Shown here: positions 53,283-61,374 of the stretch, piece after piece
How the letters are laid out: each line of letters starts with the position of its first letter
Position numbering within the stretch: the first letter of the stretch is position 1
Assembly (NCBI RefSeq): GCF_030285625.1
Contig: NZ_CP127294.1
Coordinates: 568,001 to 632,000 of the forward strand
DNA length: 64,000 nucleotides
Origin: Amycolatopsis sp. 2-15
Lineage (GTDB): Bacteria; Actinomycetota; Actinomycetes; Mycobacteriales; Pseudonocardiaceae
Direction of reading: 5' to 3'
The notes under the pieces: model-generated
The model's input: the letters and a program-made list of their open reading frames with translations, nothing else
Database searches by the model: none
Told to the model about the DNA's origin: nothing
Translations under genes and position numbers: made by a program

Positions 53283-54233
53283 ATGACCTTGCTTCCGAGC
53301 CGAATGAACACCTGGCACCGACCGTCCACGCTCTTCGCGGCGGGGCTCGTCGTCACCGCGCTGGCCTGCGTCGTCGCGATGGTGGTGGACCAGCGCACGG
53401 TGCTCGGCGCGCCGGTGTGGGCGAAGCTGCTGAAGTTCGCCATTTCGGGTGCGCTGTACTTCTTCACGTGGGGCTGGCTGGTGTCGCTGCTGCCCCGTTT
53501 CCGCCGGACCGCACACGTCGCCACGAACGTGGTGATCGTGCTGTTCGCCGCCGAGTACGTGGTGATGGCCTTCCAGGCGGTGCGCGGCCGGCCGAGCCAC
53601 TTCAACAACGCGACACCCCTGGACAACACGCTGTTCCAGCTCATGGGCGGCATGGTCGCCGCCATCTGGATCGCGACGCTCGTGCTCACCGTGCTCCTGA
53701 TGTTCACGCGCCTCGAAGACCGCGCCACCCACTGGGCCGTCCGCACCGGCGCGGTCATCTCGCTCATCGGCATCGCTCTCGGCGCCCTCATGACGAGCCC
53801 CACGGCCGCCCAGCAGCAGGCGTTGAACACGACCGGCGTGTCGGCCCTCGTGGGCGCCCACAGCGTCGGCGTCCCCGACGGCGGCCCCGGCCTGCCCATC
53901 CTCGGCTGGAGCACCACCGGCGGCGACCTGCGCATCCCGCACTTCACGGGGATGCACGCCCTGCAGCTGCTGCCGCTCGTGGCGCTCGGACTAGAGCTGC
54001 TCGCGTCGCGGATGCCGCGCCTTCGCGACAGCGCGGTCCGCGTTCGCCTGGTGTGGGTCGCCACGCTCGGCTACGCGGGCCTCGTCGCCCTCGTGACCTG
54101 GCAGGCCCTGCGCGGCGAGTCGCTGATCCACCCGAGCGCCCCGACCCTTGCCGCCTTCGGCGCGCTGCTCGCCGCGGTCGCACTGGCCGGCTGCGCCTCG
54201 GCGTACCGCCCGACCCGCGAACTCGTGCGATGA
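53283..54233 (+). CDS. Multi-pass membrane protein, function unknown
   Basis: A 316-aa protein with about seven or eight membrane helices. The start TLLPSRMNTWHRPSTLFAAG is followed by hydrophobic segments at about 18-36, 47-68, 75-95, 121-142, 153-175, 228-248, 257-278 and 286-306. KLLKFAISGALYFFTWGWLV is a notable conserved-looking stretch. ATG 53283 has a GGGAGGG site. It is divergent from the MerR gene, and its TGA overlaps an ATG of a short open frame that starts the duplicated segment. Confidence 0.8.
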   Translation: MTLLPSRMNTWHRPSTLFAAGLVVTALACVVAMVVDQRTVLGAPVWAKLLKFAISGALYFFTWGWLVSLLPRFRRTAHVATNVVIVLFAAEYVVMAFQAVRGRPSHFNNATPLDNTLFQLMGGMVAAIWIATLVLTVLLMFTRLEDRATHWAVRTGAVISLIGIALGALMTSPTAAQQQALNTTGVSALVGAHSVGVPDGGPGLPILGWSTTGGDLRIPHFTGMHALQLLPLVALGLELLASRMPRLRDSAVRVRLVWVATLGYAGLVALVTWQALRGESLIHPSAPTLAAFGALLAAVALAGCASAYRPTRELVR

Positions 54234-54364
54234 CCGCGCTCGCGCTCACCGTCACGGGACGTGGCACGCTGCCCCCGGTGGCCAGCGGCCCACGCGGCCA
54301 CGCCGGCCGAGCCTCGGCGGGCCGGGCCGCCGCGCACCCATCCCACCGGGAGCTCCCGCGATGA
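54230..54364 (+). CDS. Possible 44-aa coupled ORF in the duplication
   Basis: An ATG overlaps the upstream gene's TGA (ATGA), and the ORF's own TGA overlaps ATG 54361. It ends [14 protein letters not shown], the same peptide end that recurs before the Aba4-like start at 54672. No family is recognised. It may be no more than a product of the duplication. Confidence 0.25.
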   Translation: MTALALTVTGRGTLPPVASGPRGHAGRASAGRAAAHPSHRELPR

Positions 54365-54675
54365 CCCCGCAGGTGTTCACTTTCGGCACTCGGGCCGCCA
54401 GCGACCAGGGTGACCGCCCGATCGCGCGGTTTCTGGTCGCAGCACCCGCAGCTCGCCGCTGCCGGGCTTGGCCACGCCACACGAACCGGCGCGAGGACCG
54501 TGTCCGCAGCCGGCAGGCCTTCCCGCGCGCCCGTCCGCAAATCCATCCAGGAGTTCGTGCGATGACCGCGCTCGGGGACCCCGTCGACAGTAGGGGCGTG
54601 CGACCGCTCGCCACCCCGCGGCGGCGCGCGGGCCGGGCCGCCGCCCACCCATCCCACCGGGAGCTCCCGCGATGA
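54361..54675 (+). CDS. Possible 104-aa ORF spanning the duplication
   Basis: It starts [20 protein letters not shown], sharing its first seven residues with the Aba4-like protein, then diverges into Arg/Ala/Pro-rich sequence. It passes in frame through [12 protein letters not shown] and ends [13 protein letters not shown] with an ATGA overlap to 54672. Composition is typical of non-coding GC-rich frames, so a real product is doubtful. Confidence 0.2.
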   Translation: MTPQVFTFGTRAASDQGDRPIARFLVAAPAARRCRAWPRHTNRREDRVRSRQAFPRARPQIHPGVRAMTALGDPVDSRGVRPLATPRRRAGRAAAHPSHRELPR

Positions 54676-55098
54676 CCCCGCAGGTGTTCACCTGGACCTC
54701 CCCCCTCGCCACACCCTTCTGGCTGCTGATGATCTTCGCCCCCACCTGGCGGCGGACGCGGCAGGTCATGGTGTCGCCGTGGGTGCCTCTGCTGCCGTTG
54801 GTGTGTTACTTCGCCAGCGCGATCCCGCACTTCGGGCAGTTGTGGCAGGCGGTGAGCCAGCCGGACCTTTCCCTGGTGCAAGCGTTTGCGGGGTCGCCGG
54901 CCGGGGCGGCGCTCGTCTGGGCGCAGCTGGTCGCGTTCGACTTGTCTCTCGGGCGGTGGATGTTCTTCGAGGCTCGCCGGCTCAAGATCCCGTGGTGGCA
55001 GGTCAGCCCGGTGCTGATGCTGACGATCTTCCTGTCCGGCGTTCGGGCTGGTGGTGTTCCTGGCGCTGCGCAGTGCCCGGATACGCTCGGCGACATGA
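54672..55098 (+). pseudogene. Frameshifted Aba4-like (DUF4281) membrane protein
   Basis: Starts [20 protein letters not shown] and continues through [20 protein letters not shown] and [20 protein letters not shown], the pattern of small four-span proteins related to Aba4/DUF4281. Near 55037-55041 the frame shifts by +1 (FLSG, then GVRAGGVPG instead of [18 protein letters not shown]). In the corrected frame the gene ends at TGA 55096-55098, overlapping the PNP ATG as ATGA. Uncorrected, the frame runs into PNP and would make a fusion. Either a real lesion or a base-call error. Confidence 0.7.
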
Positions 55099-55880
55099 CC
55101 AACCACGAGGAAGCGGCCGCGGCCGCCATCGCCGAGCGGACCGGCGTCGAGAAGCACGACATCGCCGTGGTGCTGGGCTCGGGCTGGCGCCCGGCCGCGG
55201 ACGTGATCGGGACGGCCGAGGCGGAGATCCCGTTCGGCGAGCTGCCCGGTTTCACCACTCCCGGCGCCGTGGGGCACGGCGGGACCGTCCGGTCGCTGAA
55301 GATCGGCGACAAGCGCGCGCTGGTGCTGCTGGGCCGCACGCACTTCTACGAGGGCAAGGGCATCGACCCGGTGGTGCACAACGTCCGCACCGCCGCGGCG
55401 GCCGGCGCGCGCACCGTGCTGCTCACCAATGCGGCCGGCGGCCTGCGCGAGGGCTTCAGCGTCGGGCAGCCGGTGCTGATCTCCGACCACCTCAACCTCA
55501 CGGCCCGCTCGCCGATCGTCGGCGCGAATTTCGTGGACCTCACCGACCTCTATTCCGCCCGCCTGCGCAGCCTCGCGAAGGAGATCGACGGTTCGCTGGA
55601 GGAAGGCGTCTACGCCGGCCTCACCGGCCCTCACTTCGAGACGCCCGCCGAGATCCGCATGCTGCGCACGATGGGCGCGGACCTCGTCGGCATGTCGACG
55701 GTCCTGGAGGCCATCGCGGCCCGCGCCGCCGGGGTCGAGGTGTTCGGGCTGTCGCTCGTCACCAACCTCGCCGCCGGCATGACGGGTGAGCCGCTCAACC
55801 ACGAAGAGGTCCTCGAAGCCGGCCGTCAGGCGGCCACGAGGATGGGTTCGCTGCTCAAGGACCTCATCGCCCGCGTGTGA
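55095..55880 (+). CDS. deoD: Purine-nucleoside phosphorylase
   Basis: A 261-aa trimeric-type PNP that phosphorolyses purine nucleosides to base and (deoxy)ribose-1-phosphate in salvage. [15 protein letters not shown] binds phosphate. [40 protein letters not shown] and [16 protein letters not shown] (with the Glu that contacts the base region) are hallmark segments, and [19 protein letters not shown] closes the pocket. ATG 55095 ([17 protein letters not shown]) is the natural start although the frame is open upstream through the frameshifted gene. The name follows mycobacterial usage. Confidence 0.93.
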   Translation: MTNHEEAAAAAIAERTGVEKHDIAVVLGSGWRPAADVIGTAEAEIPFGELPGFTTPGAVGHGGTVRSLKIGDKRALVLLGRTHFYEGKGIDPVVHNVRTAAAAGARTVLLTNAAGGLREGFSVGQPVLISDHLNLTARSPIVGANFVDLTDLYSARLRSLAKEIDGSLEEGVYAGLTGPHFETPAEIRMLRTMGADLVGMSTVLEAIAARAAGVEVFGLSLVTNLAAGMTGEPLNHEEVLEAGRQAATRMGSLLKDLIARV

Positions 55881-55883
55881 CAC

Positions 55884-55917
55884 AAGGGCGGCGCCTCGAG
55901 GAAATCGAGGCGCCCTT
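55884..55917. terminator. Bidirectional hairpin after PNP
   Basis: CGCCTCGA (55892-55899) pairs with TCGAGGCG (55905-55912), and the outer AAGGG/CCCTT adds five pairs with a bulge. It lies 3 nt after the PNP stop and 4 nt after the stop of the convergent glycosyltransferase. Confidence 0.75.
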
Positions 55918-55921
55918 CACG

Positions 55922-57067
55922 TCAGACGTAGTCGGGCAGCTGCGCGGCAACCTCGTCCGGCGACGGCATCGCCGCCACCTCCGCCGCCAGCGCCCGCACG
56001 GCGTCGGCCACGGCCGAGTCCGTCAACAGCCGCTGGGCCTTCTCGCGCACGGCCTCGGTCGTCACCGCGTCGCCCACAAGCTGGTCACCCACACCCGCCG
56101 CGGCCACCGCCTCGGCGTTGCTGAACTGGTCCGCGCCCTGCGGCAGCACGAGCTGAGGCACCCCCGCGGTGAACGCGCCGAGCGTCGTACCGCTGCCGCC
56201 GTGGTGCACCACGAGGTCCACGTGCGGCAGCAGCTCCGACTGTGGCACCCACGCCTCCAGCCGGACGTTCGCCGGCACCTCGCCGAGCGAGGCCACGTCG
56301 ACCGACGGTCCGGTCGCCACGAGCACATCGGCGTCCAGCGCCGCGAGCGCGGAGATCGCCGAGGTGAGGAGGTGGGCCTGGCTCATCGGCGTGGTCCCCA
56401 GCGTGAGGTAGACCAGCGGACGGCTCCGGCCCGCGACCCCCGCCGGCAGGTCGCCCGGCTCGCTCCAGCCGACCGGCCGCAGCGGCAGCCGCCGCGCGCC
56501 CGCGAGGAACTCCGGCGACTGCACCGACGGCGGGCAGATGTCCACGAACGGGTTGCCCCAGGAGAACCGCTCCTCGCCGGTGATCCCCAGCTCGATGGCG
56601 TGTTCCTCGACCGCCTTGCGGATCCCGTCCGCGATCCCGCCCGTCGCGACCCGGCCGAAGCCATGGCCCATCGCCGGGATCCCGGCCTTCATCGCCGCGA
56701 ACGCGCCGCCGGGGTTGCCGATCTCGTAGACCACCAGGTCGGGCAGCTGCTTCGCGAACACCGCGTCGAGGTCCGCGATGAAACGATCGGGCAGCACCCG
56801 GCTGAACACCCGGGCGATGGTCGCCTCGAGCTCGGCGGGCGACACCTCGTTGCGCTTGCGCAAGTCGCCGTCGTACTGCGCCATGAAGGCGTCTTGGATC
56901 GTGAGCCCGACGTCGACGGGCTCCAGCCCGGCCTTCTCCACCGTCGGGTGGAAGTCGGCTGCCGTCGCGAACACGACGTCGTGCCCGGCACTCCTGGCGG
57001 CGACGGCGAGCGGGAGCAGCGGGTAAAGGTGGCCATAGGACGCGAGGGAGGTGAAGATCAATCGCAC
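55922..57067 (-). CDS. GT1-family (macrolide-type) glycosyltransferase
   Basis: A 381-aa GT-B enzyme. The acceptor half begins VRLIFTSLASYGHLYPLLPL. The donor half has LVYLTLGTTP and WVPQSELLPHVDLVVHHGGS followed by GTTLGAF, the nucleotide-sugar-binding motif, and LPQGADQFSNAEAV. It resembles enzymes that glycosylate small molecules such as macrolides. GTG 57067 overlaps the end of the LLM gene by ten bases, so they are one operon. No biosynthetic cluster surrounds it; glycoside detoxification is possible. Confidence 0.9.
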   Translation of the reverse strand: MRLIFTSLASYGHLYPLLPLAVAARSAGHDVVFATAADFHPTVEKAGLEPVDVGLTIQDAFMAQYDGDLRKRNEVSPAELEATIARVFSRVLPDRFIADLDAVFAKQLPDLVVYEIGNPGGAFAAMKAGIPAMGHGFGRVATGGIADGIRKAVEEHAIELGITGEERFSWGNPFVDICPPSVQSPEFLAGARRLPLRPVGWSEPGDLPAGVAGRSRPLVYLTLGTTPMSQAHLLTSAISALAALDADVLVATGPSVDVASLGEVPANVRLEAWVPQSELLPHVDLVVHHGGSGTTLGAFTAGVPQLVLPQGADQFSNAEAVAAAGVGDQLVGDAVTTEAVREKAQRLLTDSAVADAVRALAAEVAAMPSPDEVAAQLPDYV

Positions 57068-57990
57068 TTTCCCGAGGGTAACGGCTTTTCCCGCGACCGC
57101 GAGGCGGTTTCCGACAGGACCTCGACAGTTCTTCGTTGCTCGGCAACGGATCCTTGGGGCGAAAAGAAGAATTCGGTCACCCCCGCGTCGCGCAGCCGGC
57201 CGAGCTGCGACGCGACCGCGTCCTCGTCGCCCACCACCGCGACGTCGCCGGCGCCGGTCACGCCCTCGCGGTCGAACACCGCCCGGTACTCCGGTGACTG
57301 CGCGGCCAACGCGAAATCCGCCGAAATCCGTGCCCGCACACCGTTTTCGTCGGCGGTGACGCACACCGGCAGCCCGGCGACCACCCGCGGCGATCGCGTC
57401 GACGCCGTCGTGATCGACGGAACGACGTGCTCCCCCAACGTCCTCGGCCCGGCCAGCCACGTCACGGTGCCGTCGGCCAGCTCGCCCGCCACGCGCAGCA
57501 TCGCCGGTCCCATCGCGGCCACGAGCACCGAAGGCGGCCGGGCCCCCGGTACGGCCACAGATCCGAAAGCCGTGAGCGTCTCGCCGGAAAACGCGACACT
57601 TTCCCCACGCAGCAACGGAATCAGCACCTCCAGGTACTCCCGCAGCCGCCGCGCCGGGCGGTCGACCGGCAGCCCGAACATCGGCCCGACCATCGCCGCG
57701 ATCCCCGCGCCGATGCCGAGTGTCAGCCGATTGCCCGTCGCCGCCTGCACGCTCAGCGCCTGCCCGGCCAGCACCAGCGAATGCCGTTGCGGCACCGGCA
57801 CCACGGCCGTCCCGAGCGCGATCCCCGAAACCGATCCGAGCGCGCCCAGCGCCACCATCGCGTCCCAGCCCAGCGCCTGGCTCACCCAAGCCGTCGAGAA
57901 CCCGGCGGCCGCCGCGGCCCGCGCCTGCCCGACCAGTTCCGCAGCACTGGCCGGACCCCGCAGGTCCCCGATCGCGATCCCGATTTTCAC
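57058..57990 (-). CDS. LLM-class F420-dependent oxidoreductase
   Basis: A 310-aa luciferase-like monooxygenase-fold protein. MKIGIAIGDLRGPASAAELV opens it, and GIALGTAVVPVPQRHSLVLA, LTLGIGAGIAAMVGPMFGLP and VLVAAMGPAMLRVAGELADG are characteristic of the actinobacterial F420-linked subgroup. The cofactor is inferred from the family. GTG 57990 is used. It is co-transcribed with the glycosyltransferase and divergent from a TetR gene with an operator-like dyad, suggesting ligand-induced expression. Confidence 0.9.
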   Translation of the reverse strand: MKIGIAIGDLRGPASAAELVGQARAAAAAGFSTAWVSQALGWDAMVALGALGSVSGIALGTAVVPVPQRHSLVLAGQALSVQAATGNRLTLGIGAGIAAMVGPMFGLPVDRPARRLREYLEVLIPLLRGESVAFSGETLTAFGSVAVPGARPPSVLVAAMGPAMLRVAGELADGTVTWLAGPRTLGEHVVPSITTASTRSPRVVAGLPVCVTADENGVRARISADFALAAQSPEYRAVFDREGVTGAGDVAVVGDEDAVASQLGRLRDAGVTEFFFSPQGSVAEQRRTVEVLSETASRSREKPLPSGKCD

Positions 57991-58001
57991 CTGATCCTCC
58001 T

Positions 58002-58056
58002 AAGTGGGGTATCACCCCGTTTCAAGAGCGGTACGATACGGAGGCCCACCCCACTT
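58002..58056. promoter_or_regulatory. Candidate TetR operators
   Basis: AAGTGGGGT (58002-58010) has its exact complement ACCCCACTT at 58048-58056, and the left arm is part of a compact dyad, GGGGT-ATC-ACCCC (58006-58018). Sites flank the spacer between the LLM operon and the TetR gene. Confidence 0.6.
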
Positions 58057-58079
58057 CTGCAAGCAGGAGTCTTCAGCCC

Positions 58080-58619
58080 ATGCGCGCCGATGCCCGCCGC
58101 AACTACGAACGGCTGCTCGCGACCGCCGTCGAGGTCGTCGCGGAGCAGGGCGCCGACGCCTCCCTCGAAGAGATCGCTCGACGCGCCGGCGTCGGCTCCG
58201 CGACGCTGCACCGCCACTTCCCCGGCCGTGCCGCGCTGCTGGAAGCCGTGTTCCGTGAACGCGTCGAAGACCTCTGCGCCCTCGGCACGGAGCTGGCCGC
58301 CGCCCCGAGTCCCGGCGACGCGCTGGTCGCGTGGCTCCGCGCAGTGATCGCCCACGCCTCCGCTGCCCGCGGGCTCGGCGCGGCCTTGCTGCTCGGCGCC
58401 AAAGAAGGCCGCGAGTACCACGCGAAAGTCCTCGACGCCGGCCACCGCCTCCTGACCCGCGCGCAGCAGACCGGCGAGGCGAACGAGGCCGCACGAATCG
58501 ACGACCTGCTCCCGCTCGTCAACGCGATCTCGCTCGCCACCGAGGACGACGCGGACCGCGCCGACGCCCTGCTCACCCTCGTCGTGGCCGGGGTCCGGCG
58601 CACGAAAGCCGTAGGCTGA
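58080..58619 (+). CDS. TetR-family transcriptional regulator
   Basis: A 179-aa repressor. The HTH (about 10-55) has ASLEEIARRAGVGSATLHRHF, followed by a helical ligand domain of the TetR_C_33-like type. ATG 58080 gives MRADARRNYERLLATAVEVV, the usual start of this group. It is divergent from the LLM-glycosyltransferase operon, its probable target. It is followed 4 nt later by the phosphosugar mutase, with which it may share a transcript. Confidence 0.92.
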   Translation: MRADARRNYERLLATAVEVVAEQGADASLEEIARRAGVGSATLHRHFPGRAALLEAVFRERVEDLCALGTELAAAPSPGDALVAWLRAVIAHASAARGLGAALLLGAKEGREYHAKVLDAGHRLLTRAQQTGEANEAARIDDLLPLVNAISLATEDDADRADALLTLVVAGVRRTKAVG

Positions 58620-58623
58620 CCCG

Positions 58624-60255
58624 GTGCAGAACACGATTACCCCCGAGCTGCGCGACGCCGCCCACCGGTGGATCGCCGAAGACCCCGACCCGTCGACGCG
58701 CGAGGAGCTGCGCCAAGTGCTCGACCGCGCCCTCGCGGGCGACGCCACCGCGGCCGGCGAGGTCGCCGACCGGATGGCGGGACCGCTCGAGTTCGGTACC
58801 GCGGGGCTGCGCGGTCCGGTGCGGGCGGGGCCGAACGGGATGAACGTCGCCGTCGTCACGCGGACTACCGCGGGCGTGGCGCAGTGGCTCACCGAAAAGG
58901 GTCTCGCGGGCGGCGTGGTCGTGGTCGGGCGCGACGCGCGGCACGGGTCGGAAGCGTTCGCGCAGGCGGCCACCGAGGTGCTCACCGCGGCGGGCTTCGC
59001 CGTGAAGACGATGCCGCTGCCGCTGCCGACGCCCCTGCTCGCGTACTCGGTGAAGCACTACGACGCGATCGCCGGAATCCAGATCACCGCGTCGCACAAC
59101 CCGCCCGCGGACAACGGGTACAAGCTTTACGACAGCACCGGCGGCCAGATCGTGCCGCCGTCCGACGGCGAGATCGAGCACGCCATCCGGGCCGCGCCCG
59201 CCGCGGTCGATGTGCCGCGCGCGCCCGGCGTGGAGGTCGTCGACCCGCGAGCCGCGTACCTCGCCGACGTCGCGAACCTGCCCCAAAGCCCGGAGCGCGA
59301 GCTGCGGATCGCCGCCACCGCCCTGCACGGGGTCGGCGCGGCGACGCTGGAAGCGGCGCTCACCCAGGCCGGGTTCACCGACGTGCACTTCGTCGCCGAG
59401 CAGTCGCGGCCCGACGCCGACTTCCCCACCGTCTCGTTCCCCAACCCCGAGGAACCCGGCGCCACCGACCTGCTGCTGGCGCTCGCGTCCGAAGTGGACG
59501 CCGACCTCGCCGTGGCGCTCGACCCGGACGCCGACCGCTGCGCCCTCGGCGTGCGCGGCCGCGACGGCGAGTGGCGCATGCTGCGCGGCGACGAGACGGG
59601 TGTGCTGCTCGGCTCACACCTGCTGTCCACAACGGACAGTCCCGACCCGCTCGTGGCCACCACCATCGTGTCGTCCTCGCTGCTCGGCGAGCTGGCGAAG
59701 GCCGAAGGCGCGCGTTACGCCGAGACGCTCACGGGCTTCAAGTGGCTGGTGCGCGCGGGCGAGGGCCTGATCTTCGCCTACGAGGAGGCGCTCGGCCTCT
59801 GCGTGAACCCGGGTTTCGTGCGGGACAAGGACGGCATCGCCGCGTCCGTGTTCGCCGCCGGGTTCGCCGCGGCACTGAAGGCCGCGGGCCGCGGGCCCCT
59901 GGATGTGCTCGACGACATCGCCACTCGCCACGGCGTGCACCTGACAGACCAGGTTTCCTTGCGCGTCACCGATCTCGCCGTGCGCGGCCGGCTGATGGCG
60001 GGCCTGCGCGCCGAGCCGCCAGTGACACTCGGCGGCACACCTGTGACGCAGGAAGACCTCCTGCCCGACGCCGACGTGCTGCGGCTGCGCGGCGACGGCC
60101 TGCGTGTGGTGATCCGCCCGTCAGGCACCGAGCCCAAGCTGAAGGCCTACCTGCAGGTGGTCACGCCGGTGATCGGTGACCTCGCGGTGGCGCGCGAAAC
60201 CGCGTCCGCGCGGCTCAGCGCGGTGCGGGCGGACATAAGCACACTGCTGAGCTGA
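58624..60255 (+). CDS. pmmB: Phospho-sugar mutase (PmmB-type)
   Basis: A 543-aa alpha-D-phosphohexomutase-family enzyme that moves phosphate between sugar positions. LEFGTAGLRGPVRAGPNGMN opens domain 1, QITASHNPPADNGYKLYD has the phosphoserine (about Ser157), VALDPDADRCALG (about 300) binds magnesium, and LTGFKWLVRAGEGLIFAYEE and VIRPSGTEPKLKAYLQV complete the site. Next to PNP the likely role is phosphopentomutase or phosphomannomutase activity; mycobacteria have the same order. A GTG start at 58624 is used. Confidence 0.93.
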   Translation: MQNTITPELRDAAHRWIAEDPDPSTREELRQVLDRALAGDATAAGEVADRMAGPLEFGTAGLRGPVRAGPNGMNVAVVTRTTAGVAQWLTEKGLAGGVVVVGRDARHGSEAFAQAATEVLTAAGFAVKTMPLPLPTPLLAYSVKHYDAIAGIQITASHNPPADNGYKLYDSTGGQIVPPSDGEIEHAIRAAPAAVDVPRAPGVEVVDPRAAYLADVANLPQSPERELRIAATALHGVGAATLEAALTQAGFTDVHFVAEQSRPDADFPTVSFPNPEEPGATDLLLALASEVDADLAVALDPDADRCALGVRGRDGEWRMLRGDETGVLLGSHLLSTTDSPDPLVATTIVSSSLLGELAKAEGARYAETLTGFKWLVRAGEGLIFAYEEALGLCVNPGFVRDKDGIAASVFAAGFAAALKAAGRGPLDVLDDIATRHGVHLTDQVSLRVTDLAVRGRLMAGLRAEPPVTLGGTPVTQEDLLPDADVLRLRGDGLRVVIRPSGTEPKLKAYLQVVTPVIGDLAVARETASARLSAVRADISTLLS

Positions 60256-60568
60256 GCGGGACCGGGATCCCGGGTTCGACGTCGCGGCCGAGCAGGCTCG
60301 GTCCGAGCAGGCCGACGACGTCGACCAGCAGCAGCACCACGAACGCCGCGATGAACTCCCGCCGCCGCAAGACGATGGCGACGAGCAAACCGACCACCGC
60401 GGGCACCATCCACGGCCACAGCCGGTCGACCTCTCTGGTCCAGTCGCGGGGCGCGAAGATCGCGTCGGCGAACGCGGCGAAGACCAGCGAGAGCGCGCTG
60501 ACGAGCCCGGCCACGCCGAGCAGTACGAGTGCGGCCACCGCAAGGCGGGGCCGCAGGCTCTCCCCCAT
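60215..60568 (-). CDS. Small membrane protein, function unknown
   Basis: A 117-aa protein with three hydrophobic segments (about 10-33, 49-64 and 70-90) and short polar ends, from MGESLRPRLAVAALVLLGVA. The 3' end overlaps the end of pmmB on the other strand by 41 bp. ATG 60568 is chosen because upstream codons are Cys-rich and non-hydrophobic. No family is recognised. Confidence 0.65.
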   Translation of the reverse strand: MGESLRPRLAVAALVLLGVAGLVSALSLVFAAFADAIFAPRDWTREVDRLWPWMVPAVVGLLVAIVLRRREFIAAFVVLLLVDVVGLLGPSLLGRDVEPGIPVPLSSAVCLCPPAPR

Positions 60569-60623
60569 CACCGGACCCAGCCTGCCCGCGCGTGAGCACG
60601 GGCACAAGTGGCAGGCTGCGCTC

Positions 60624-61076
60624 ATGGCCACGCTGTTGTTCGTGCACCACACCCCTTCGCCGTCGATGCAGGCGATGTTCGAAGCCGTGCTCGCCGGCGC
60701 GAAGCACCCGGACATCGAAGGCGTCGACGTCGTCCGCCGCCCGGCGCTCGGCGCGACCGCCGCCGACGTGCTGGCCGCCGACGGTTACCTGCTCGGCACC
60801 CCCGCGAACCTCGGCAGCATGAGCGGTGCCCTGAAACACTTCTTCGACACCGTCTACTACCCGTGCCTCGACTCGACGCGCGGCCGTCCGTTCGGCGCAT
60901 ACGTGCACGGCAACAACGACACGGCCGGCACCGCGCGCCAGCTCGCGTCGATCACCACGGGGCTGGGTTGGACGCAGGTCGCGGGCCCGGTGCTGCTCAC
61001 GGGGGAACCCGACAAGGCGGCGCTGGAAGCGTTGCAGGAGCTGGGCGCGACGGTGGCCGCAACACTCATGGCCTGA
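60624..61076 (+). CDS. Flavodoxin-family protein
   Basis: A 150-aa flavodoxin-like fold. LLFVHHTPSPSMQAMFEAVL is the FMN phosphate loop, and YLLGTPANLGSMSGALKHFF with DTVYYPC is the second FMN-contact loop (compare the GTP-N-G-M-S pattern of related oxidoreductases). PFGAYVHGNNDTAGTARQL follows. It probably reduces quinones or other acceptors. ATG 60624 has a weak ribosome site. It is divergent from the small membrane protein and followed by hairpin structures. Confidence 0.82.
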   Translation: MATLLFVHHTPSPSMQAMFEAVLAGAKHPDIEGVDVVRRPALGATAADVLAADGYLLGTPANLGSMSGALKHFFDTVYYPCLDSTRGRPFGAYVHGNNDTAGTARQLASITTGLGWTQVAGPVLLTGEPDKAALEALQELGATVAATLMA

Positions 61077-61374
61077 CCGGCCGGAAAATAAAGGGGCCTG
61101 TCACCGGAAGCCCTGGGGGTCGACCTCCGGCAACAGGCCAGATCAAGGGTTCGCTGCGAGGCGATCAACCTTGACCAAGCAAGCGTACTACAAATGGCTG
61201 ATCACGGCGAGCCAGGCGCAGGACAAGATCCCGCTCCGGGTTCCGAACACCCCCAGAGTGCGGACACGTCCGGAGCGGGACGCGGCCACTGTAAACCACT
61301 GCATACAGGTGGTGTCAACAGGTGCGTACGGTGGATACGGCGCTACTATCCGGACAAGGGAGAAGGGAGCGGTG
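61077..61374 (+). other. Structured 298-bp leader region before the XRE operon
   Basis: No gene is supported. A nested hairpin, GGCCTGT/ACAGGCC (61095-61101, 61133-61139) with inner CCGGA/TCCGG, could end the flavodoxin transcript. A further CAAGGGTT...AACCTTG pair lies just downstream, and ACCAC/GTGGT dyads with TACTATCC lie closer to the XRE start. The operon promoter is probably in the last 100 bases. Confidence 0.5.

Larger units (their letters stand above)
54223..54691. repeat. Imperfect direct duplication upstream of the Aba4-like gene
   Basis: A 20-bp block, TCGTGCGATGACCGCGCTCG, occurs at 54223-54242 and 54555-54574. A 64-bp block differing at one base occurs at 54317-54380 and 54628-54691. 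The long block includes the perfect palindrome CGGGAGCTCCCG just before an ATG and the codons for MTPQVFT. The sequence between blocks differs in the two copies. The second copy runs into the true Aba4-like gene; the first copy's ATG leads into unrelated sequence. Confidence 0.88.

Noticed and set aside
54223..54691. Insertion sequence or transposon scar
   Set aside because: No transposase or inverted terminal repeats are present; the pattern is an imperfect direct duplication.
55922..58619. Natural-product biosynthetic cluster around the glycosyltransferase
   Set aside because: No synthase, deoxysugar or tailoring set is present; neighbours are PNP and a phosphosugar mutase in a core-like order.
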